Shown here: positions 55,938-64,000 of the stretch, one piece after another | Numbering within the stretch: the first letter of the stretch is position 1 | How the letters are laid out: each line of letters starts with the position of its first letter | Assembly (NCBI GenBank): GCA_022702705.1 | Contig: CM040427.1 | Coordinates: 72,283,283 to 72,347,282 of the forward strand | Source of the DNA: Papilionanthe hookeriana x Papilionanthe teres | Lineage: Eukaryota > Streptophyta > Magnoliopsida > Asparagales > Orchidaceae | Length of the DNA stretch: 64,000 bases | Direction of reading: 5' to 3' | Notes under the pieces: generated by a model | What the model was told of the DNA's origin: nothing | What the model saw: only the letters and a program-made list of their open reading frames with translations | Database searches by the model: none | Made by a program: the position numbers and the translations under genes

Positions 55938-56165
55938 TTACCCTTGAGAAGGCTTTGTGATATTGTCCTTATGTTTGAATACATATTTATTGTCCTAGAT
56001 TTTAATGTATAACATTCATATTATATGGGAAATATCCACCTAACATGATGTTTACCCTTGAGAAGGCTTTGTGATATTGTCCTTATGTTTGAATACATAT
56101 TTATTGTCCTAGATTTTAATGTATAACATTCATATTATATGGGAAATATCCACCTAACATGATGT
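55938..56165. repeat. Apparently identical tandem duplication, 114 bp
   Basis: TTACCCTTGAGAAGGCTTTG begins at 55938 and 56052, and I saw no difference between the copies. The short words CAAATATGCTCCCCATAA at 56193 and 56226 just downstream form a further small duplication. Confidence 0.93.
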
Positions 56166-56449
56166 GGGATCTATCCATGGGAACGGGATCACATCAAATA
56201 TGCTCCCCATAATCTCATATCACGTCAAATATGCTCCCCATAACCTATTTTCTTAATAGGTAGTAGACATCTATTAGACAAATATATAAGTGTGTTTCAT
56301 CTAACTCATATGAAAGGATTTAGGATGGTGTTCGACTTTTAAGTTTGTCCTTTTAGGTGTATGGGTAGAAATAACATTCATGAAATTCTTTCCATCAATC
56401 ACTTATCTACACATCTTCTCCTTGCACGTGACAAATGCTAAACACGTTC

Positions 56450-57990
56450 TTTCTCCAGTTCTCAGAATCATTCATAGTTACTTCTAAATAATTCATTACA
56501 TCAATTTGATTTAAATCATGATTTTCAATCTCCTTATTAGATAATGGTATATCATAATATATCTCTTTCAAGTTATCATCGACAGTGTTTTTAACCTCTT
56601 CTAAACTGAAGATTTATATCTTGCACTTATTTCTCACATAATCTTTCTTATAGCACTGGAAATAAATGACTCCTTGGTATCTTTAGTGCTACTCTCATTG
56701 CGGTTTTTAGAATCATTCATAGTTACTTCTAAATAATTCATTACATCAATTTGAGTTAAATCATGACTTTCAATCTCCTTATTAGATAATGGTGTATCAT
56801 AATATTTCTCTTTCAAGTTATCATCCTCAGTGTTTTTAACCTCTTCTAAAATGAAGATTTGTATCTTGCACTGATTTCTCACATACTCTTTCTTATAGCA
56901 CTTGAAATTAATGACTCCTTGTTGTTTTTAGTGCTACTCTCAGTGCTGTTTTTAGCGATGTTGGTACTAGTTGGGGTATAGGTTTGATCTAGCGGCAGAC
57001 TTGAGGTCGAAAAAAAGTTTCACCAACCTCTAAGACAATTAAATTCTTTTGTTCAGAAATTATACCATAGGATTTTTGCATGTTTAAAAAATATCTCAGC
57101 AAAACTCACTCTGGTAGTCATCGAACTTATCAAGATCATGGATTTCATCACAGGCAAGGGATTCTTTTTAATTTTTCTTGAAGGATCATTAAAATCATTA
57201 GCATTCCTAACATGATTTTCATTTCTATTTAAATTTATTTTGACTAACATTCTCATTTCTTTTCTATTTGGGTAAATTAGTCTAAGAACTTATCAGGATC
57301 ATTGATTTCATTTCTGGCAGGGGCTTCTTTTGTAATTTTTCTTGAAGGATCATTTAATTCATTAACATTCATTTTCTTTTCTATTTATATTTCTCTAACT
57401 GACATTCTCATAGCTTCATGGCCATCTTTTGGTTTTGTTGATACGCATTTTGTAGGTTATTTGTCTTGACATGAATAAATTGTGTAGGGCAGGAGGCTAT
57501 GCTGGAAACCTAAGAGTCATTTTGTGCATTTAGTTAACCATATTTTGAATTTCTTTTCTCTACTCTTTCCAACATATTTTGCATTTTGTTCCTATATTCC
57601 TCTATTAAATCTTGGGTTCTAACTTTATCCTCTGTAATTTTATTTCGACTCTCAAATTGATCCATTATGGCGGACTTGGGTGGTATGTTATGCACATAAA
57701 GTTAAATAAATCTTCTTTTCGTTTCATTGAAACTCATTTTTTAAGTTATTATTCATGACATGAATAGGTTGTGTAGGAACAGGAGGCTGTGCTGGAAACC
57801 TGGGAGTCATTTTGTTCATTTGTTTCTTCATATTTAGAATTTATTTCTTTGCTCTTCCATTGTATGTTGTATTTTGCTACTATGTTCCTCTATTAAATCT
57901 CTGGTTCTAACTTTTGTTTCATTGATCCTAGTGGATAAATCTTTTGCTATTTTATTTTGACCCTCAAAGTAATTCATTGTGCCAGACTTG
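56450..57990 (-). pseudogene. Decayed, internally repeated TE-like coding remnant
   Basis: The minus strand carries several broken frames with repeated blocks. A 245-bp repeat (56464, 56709) encodes SSTKDTKESFISSAIRK, EEVKNTEDDNLKEKYYD and IDVMNYLEVTMNDS. A repeat of about 180 bp lies at 57115-57420 (FNDPSRKI). A repeat of about 310 bp (57440-57690, 57750-57990) encodes RTRDLIEEHSSKIQHTMEEQ and FPAQPPVPTQPIHV. The peptides are charged, coiled-coil-prone and unlike any domain I recognise. The composition resembles retrotransposon gag-adjacent sequence, but this is not proven. Confidence 0.45.
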
Positions 57991-58224
57991 TGATATGTTA
58001 TGCAAGAAAGTTGAATAAAATCATAAGTAAATACGATCTTATTTTTTTAAATGGTAACATATTAAATGCCGCGTATGTTATATATATTTTAAAATTTTTT
58101 GGTGTTTTTATTTTCGCAATGTTTAGCGATCAAATAGAAATAAACTAAAAAAATTAGCAAATCATATTAACTTGAGAAATTTTAATTTCAATATATGATT
58201 TTAAACACAATTTAACGGCGTTGC

Positions 58225-58430
58225 AAATTTTTCTTCTAGGGTAACATACTCTCACGCTCCGGAAAAAAGTCAAGTAAAATTTGATAGTATTAAGCTACAA
58301 CTAGACATTGGTTAGGCTACAAACGTGCAACTTTTCTTCTAGGGTAACATACTCTCACGCTCCGGAAAAAAGTCAAGTAAAAATTGATAATATTAAGCTA
58401 CAACTAGACATTGGTTAGGCTACAAACTAT
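58225..58430. repeat. Tandem duplication, 103-bp period
   Basis: TTCTTCTAGGGTAACATACT starts at 58231 and 58334, and both copies end in CATTGGTTAGGCTACAAAC. Only one or two differences are seen. Confidence 0.9.
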
Positions 58431-61000
58431 GGTGCACAAACACTCTGGGTTAATGCAATATGCATTAGTTGAACATTTCAGGCATAAACACATATTTGAT
58501 TAAAAAATAATTAAAAATGGATATGCATGTTTGACAAGCATATCCTAAAAAATTTGATTAAAATTTTATCAAAGATAACATTAAAGTAATGATTAAGTAT
58601 ACAATATATATTATAAATTATAAATTATTAAATTTAGTCGTTTCTTACATCTTGTGAAATTCTCTAATCTTAACTCTTCCCCTTTTGGCTTTCAAGTCCA
58701 CGAGTAATAGGGCCTAGAGTTTTGGGATCAACTAACCTAGCCCTTGCATAAGACCAACCACTTAAAGCATCGATGTTCCTTTACTCATAACATCATTCTC
58801 AAGTAGCCATAGTATGCATTCTTTGTGACATTTTTTTATCGTGCATGCTATGTTTTCTCTATATGTTTCTCCAATTTATAAGTTTATCTCTTCCTATTCC
58901 ATGCTTAATGAGGTTGTGGTTATACTTTTATTAATTTTTCTTCAAATATTATATCTGCATTTAGTAACTAACATGATTCTGGTCAAAGAAGGACAAAAGA
59001 AACTTTAGTTGCTGATTTAAGAAGCTTTTTCACATTCGTTGATTCTTTTTATTCTCATTTGATTCCTAATGTCATTCTGTGTAGGATAAGGTCAGGAACT
59101 TTTTTTTTCGGAAGTTTGTAGATTATGATTTGGTTATGTGGAATTATTATTGTATGCTTCTTTAGCTTCTACTATTTAAAATATCTTTATGAAGTTGTTC
59201 TTTTAAGTAGGTGTTATAGATTAATAGATAGTGCAAATGTAAATTTATTTTTGAATTTAGTATTCAAATTTTGAATTTATCTCCTCAAGTTAAATTTTGT
59301 ATTGCTATATGCATAAGGGGATGCATCAGATATATAAATTATAATGTTGTGTTTAATGTGTATTATTGTCATATATTCTCAATAATAGAAGTATTTCATG
59401 TTTGTATAGATTATTAACGTATATATATTTTTTATAATCAGTTAGATTATACACAAATTTTCATTTTCAGATAAGCCATATATAAATCATTGTATTAAAA
59501 TGTCACATATTTTAGATACATAATGTCAAGTATATATCATTATATTCAGATACATCATATAAATATCTTTAGATATAGATTGTTTACTTAATTGACATAC
59601 TTGGTCCAAACTAAGAAGCATTGTGTCAAAGCTCACTAACTCGTCATCACCTAGATGATAAATTTGGTCAACAAGATTATTGAGCTAAAATCGAGTTGGG
59701 CTTTCTTAATCTCCACCACACTACGTCAGGCACAAATGCACTTCTTGGTGATAAGTTCAAACACTAGTGATTTACTTAGGATTTTAATATGTTAACAAAG
59801 TCTCGGAGTCAAATTACAATGTGTATTGGTGTCACACTTAAATGTCAAACTGAATGTACACTGGAAAAATCCATTCAATGGATATAATGCATATTGTATT
59901 TTAATCATGTTAGTCAGAGAATTAAATCAATAGTAGTATCATTGAAGGTTAAATGTATATCATGAGACATGACATGATGATGTTAAACAAATAACAAACA
60001 TAATCATTTAAAGATACATGATTATGTTGCATGAATCTAAGATCAACTAAGTGCATGATAATATTCATATATTAGGTGTCAAGGAACTCCTAATAGATAT
60101 AAAGAAACCCCGCTATCTCTTCCACTCAAGATGTTGTCAAAGACTAAAAATATATCATGTCATAAATAATATTAATAATTCTAAATAAGGAGCACATTTA
60201 ATTATTTGAATAAATCCAAGATCAAGTAAAGACAATAATATTCATATATTATGGACCAAGGAGCTCATAAATGCTAAAAAATAACTGCGAGTCCCTACCT
60301 CAAACCTGAGATGTCCGTGAATATCAATGCACTTGACTCTGATTACATCAAAGAATTCCCAACCAATTTGTATTATTTAAAAATAATAAATTTAAACATC
60401 TATTGATAGTTAATTATTCAATTACTATTTTTGTTATTATTTTACTCTTAAATTTTTTTAAATTTATTTAAAACTTTATAAAATTAGGAAAATAATTTCA
60501 AAGGATAGCTTTGTCCTTGATTAATTTTTCCTCCAATGAATTTCAATTAATTAAATCCACAATTAGATCAAAAGCTTCAAATTTGAGTGTAAATTAGGGA
60601 CGGTGCTATTTCACCCTAAATTTGCGGAAATTGAACCGTGAAACTTACTACTAACATATTTTTACACATACAAGTTCGATGTTATGCCTAATTACAACTC
60701 AATTTCCTAATTGAAAGTCTTATTTACCTTAATTTCAAGTGTATTGCCCTTAACTCTGATCAAATTTGAATATGATACATGATTTATTAATTCTAAGTAT
60801 ATCTATTTCTTATGCCATGGTAAATCGCTATAATCTTAATGAAATCAACATATAATTTTAACACATTATACCTTCATTCTATTTTTAAAAGAAGAAAATG
60901 GAGGAAGATTTAAACTTCTAAGAAAGTTATTTCTTTGGGGCCAATCCTCTTATTGAAGATCCACATACGAATAAGAGAATTGGTGGATAAGAAAAAAGAA
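58431..61000. other. Intergenic DNA with a weak duplication
   Basis: No gene. 59990-60130 and 60190-60310 are diverged copies (AATCTAAGATCAACTAAG / AATCCAAGATCAAGTAAAG, AATATTCATATATTA, CAAGGARCTC). Otherwise AT-rich and featureless. Confidence 0.55.
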
Positions 61001-61720
61001 AACGTGAGAAGAGCAGTCAAATCTTGCAGGTGTGGGCAAAAATGTAATCTCAAATGACTTGCATTTTGCTCCTTCTTCATCTCTCCCACAATCTCTCACC
61101 TGATCCCTCGCAGATAATCTCAGATCTCTTTCCAGCGGAGGTCATAGAGAAAAGTAGTTGACGCCCTCCTCCTGGATATCCTTTTGGTGGTGCTCTTGCT
61201 GGTAGCCATACTACTCTGAAGCAGCCCAATTTAGGCTAGGCTAAAGCTTTTTGTGTTTTATTTTGCTATTAGAGTATCTACCTATTTATTTGCTTAAATT
61301 AATATTTAAAACTAATTAATGCACAATTTTTCTGATAGTGAATGACTTGAGTGCTAGACAAAACTACTTTTTTGTCTACGGGTAGCGTGTTTCGTAATGG
61401 AAATTTTTTTTTTTCAAGAGGAAGATACAATTGGTGTTTGATAAACTCATCAATATTAATTTTCTACTCATTCATATATAATTATAGCTCTCTTGCCTTT
61501 GCCTTATCGATAGTGCTCGTCTTTGTGACATCGTATAAAAGGTCTTGTACTTTAATTGTCTTGCCGATTTCTATAATATAAATTTCATAGCTTCCGGTCA
61601 CACCTATTCTCTTCATTTTGTTGTTAATTATGATAGAAGAGCATGCGCTATTGTTTCCCCTCTTTTTTTTTCTTTGTAGGACAAGATGATACTAGATGAT
61701 GGTGAAGACTGAAAAGGTGT
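61001..61720 (+). other. Possible 5' UTR or non-coding transcript region
   Basis: 61060-61200 is C/T-rich and GC-richer than its surroundings (CTTCTTCATCTCTCCCAC, CCTGATCCCTCGCAGA), like a plant 5' UTR. CTTGCTG|GTAGCC near 61200 is a possible donor. At 61680, TTTTTTTTTCTTTGTAG|G is a strong acceptor followed by about 33 bases and AAG|GTGTTTT. No coding frame connects them, so this is only a suggestion. Confidence 0.25.
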
Positions 61721-64000
61721 TTTACTTTCCTATGTTCTATTAGTTCCATCAGTAAATTTGGTATCTGAAACTTCTATATGAGATATGTACTATGAAAGAA
61801 TTTCATTTTGAGTATTGCTTTATAAAGGTCTTACTTAATACATCTTGAGTGCGTTTGTGGATGTCATTCACAATATTAAAATTATCTTTGTATCTTCCGG
61901 ATAGCATTTATGTGTTTCTTATTTTTTTCATATTGAAGAGAATGTGCACAGACATCTTGTCATAAAAGGTTAGTCGATCAACTCAAATGAGTAGTGATCA
62001 AAATAATCTAGACTTTTTAGGCGTCTACTGTAGTTTTTGACTTAGTTTAGTAATTTAAATTATTCCCTCAACTTATGTATAAATCAATTTAACCATATTG
62101 CTTATTTTATTATTTCTTCGATGAAAATTGGTTGTGGGAAGCATGACCTTTTAGACCTTTAGGTTTATTTCCATTAATTTGAGCTAGTATTAATAATTAC
62201 ATTGATTTTAAAAATTCCAAAGTAGCTTCATCGAAACTTTCTCTCCAGCAATTTTTAATTAAAAAAGATGGCAATGTTGATGGCTGGATCAAATTATTTG
62301 ATGAGTTGTGGGACTAAATAAATCCAAGATATTTCTTAAGAAAAAAATAAGTTATTGTCAATCATTTGGCAAGTATTTAGATGGTACCTCTCCTTTTACT
62401 CGAATATCTAACATTTCAATTAATGTGATATTATTCTGTTTTTCTATGCTAAATGCTATTGTATAGCCTTATTTTAACTGCAGTTACTGAAGGTTGATGA
62501 TATGGTACGTAATATGCTGTGTGAAATATACAAAACATGGTTCAAATAGCATTGAATTATAGCAAGCTTGTTGTTAAGAGTTGGGAGTTTTTCATATAAA
62601 TATATATCTCAACTATTTTTAAGTCCAGATATGTTTTAACTTTTAATAGATGTGAATATTTCATGTTTAATACTTGTTAGGTGACGTGCAATTGTTCAGC
62701 CTTATTATAATGAAAAATGATGGGGGTTGGCTAAGTCTAAATATAATTTTATTTTATACATGAAATTTGAGGACATCAATTTAGAAGCTAAATGCAGGGT
62801 GAAAATCCAAAGGTGTGATTTTTAATTACTGAGTTGTTTGTCGGAGAAGTTAACTATAAAATGAAACGGGGAGGGTAGTTGATAAAGAGTTAAAAAATGA
62901 AAGCGTTGAAGTTATTCATGTTAGCGATGTGATGATTCCTCTTAAGTTCATTATTGGTGGGGCATTATTCATATGATTTAGAATGAAGTTTTAATAATCA
63001 AATTTGGAAAAAAAAAGAATGTGCATTTCAACAAATATTTGATGAGAAAAGGATAATTGTTGTTGGTGATTAAATAGTCATAATGATTCTAGTAGGATGA
63101 GTGATCATAGATCTTATTTCGGTTATGTAACAGGAGATCTAGGATGAGTTATAAGAAATTTCAGTTTGGATATGGAATGGAAGAGCGAAATATGACTGAA
63201 AAAACTATCAGATAACTTTGTAACTGTTACACTATGAAGCAACATTATTTTTCGTTTGTAAGTGAACTAATAAATTAGAAATATATTTTAATCGATTAAA
63301 AGCCCAAAATAGTCTCCTAAATATTAAGAAATGTTCAATTTAGGCCCAGAGTTTTAGAATGCTCCAATTTAGTCCCAGACTAATAAAATTTACTCTAAAT
63401 TAGTCATAAATTATATTTTCCATTAAATTTAACCGTGGTCTGCATGAATTAAAGGCTATTCTCATCTCTTATGTAATTATTCAAAATTTATGTGGTTTGT
63501 ATATAAATCTCTTTTCTATTTATTGTTGAAAAATTATTATTTTTAATTTGCATTAATAAATTTCTTCACAATAGTTAGTTTTTTTTTTTCAAATGCAAAA
63601 TTATAAAATACCAATAATTATGCAATAAGAGCTCACTCCATCTAAAATTATATTAATTAATCGATTTCAATTGAATTTTTTATTTTAATATTATTTATTA
63701 GAGAACGTGTTTTAAAATAGTTAAAGTTAACTTGAAAAACTAAAATGAATTTATTTTACGTTTAAAACATTATGCATGTGAATAATAAAATTATGTGATT
63801 TATGACAAGCCACTTATATTTATACCCAAATATATATATATATATATAGCGTAAGGCTGTGTATTTAAGTGATGATCTACAAAATTTTCATTTGAAAAAA
63901 AATAATGACTGATGTGAAGATATTTATTAATATAAATTAAATATTATAATTTTTCAAAACAAATACAAAAGAGCTTTAAATACAAATCACATAAATTTTG
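61721..64000. other. Intergenic DNA, no gene seen
   Basis: AT-rich. 63300-63430 has the CAATTTAGGCCCAGAG / CAATTTAGTCCCAGAC words often found at the ends of plant transposons, but no partner end lies in the window. (TA)n at about 63827-63846. Confidence 0.5.

Overview
The window is nuclear DNA of a flowering plant. It holds spliced genes with GT..AG introns, long AT-rich intergenic DNA, and nested LTR retrotransposons, PIF/Harbinger and hAT-like DNA transposons and a tRNA-derived SINE. Only two ordinary host genes can be supported, both on the + strand: an OB-fold nucleic-acid-binding protein (SOSS-B/hSSB-like, exons 30278-30527 and 39119-39309) and a small mitochondrial NFD6-like protein (exons 49440-49582 and 49659-49824). 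The species cannot be named from the sequence.

Layout. 1-1048 and 10276-11240 are the two halves of one repeat block (units of about 450 bp ending in a 35-bp minisatellite). It was split by a complete 9.2-kb minus-strand Athila-like Ty3/gypsy element (1054-10270) with 5-bp target duplications TCTAT, about 1.9-kb LTRs and a tRNA-Asp primer site. The element carries gag and protease only. 11241-16318 is GC-richer, unclassified repeat DNA with a 31-bp minisatellite. 16319-25115 holds two more members of the same LTR family joined head to head: a truncated minus-strand copy inserted into the 5' LTR of a plus-strand copy. 25755 to about 27360 is a fourth, decayed LTR. 27413-30126 has a PIF transposase fossil, local duplications, hAT-like ends and a SINE.

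30246-39309 is the OB-fold gene, whose single intron is 8.6 kb and full of local duplications. 40674-43522 is a 2.8-kb Ty1/copia deletion derivative (TSD ACGGA, gag and protease only). 43853-43860 is a TATA box, and 43908-49353 is a 5.4-kb PIF/Harbinger element (TSD TAA). That element carries an intron-containing but frameshifted transposase, a GRF-type zinc-finger-like ORF and two families of CA-rich tandem arrays. It sits between the TATA box and the NFD6-like start codon, so it apparently landed in that gene's 5' UTR. 49825-64000 has no supportable gene. It contains an 0.8-kb element with long terminal inverted repeats around a G-rich purine tract, several recent tandem duplications and a decayed repeat-coding TE remnant.

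What stands out is a family of gag-protease-only Athila-like elements with an extra acidic ORF segment and a variable inverted-repeat module in U3. The other is the Harbinger insertion that separates a host gene from its core promoter.
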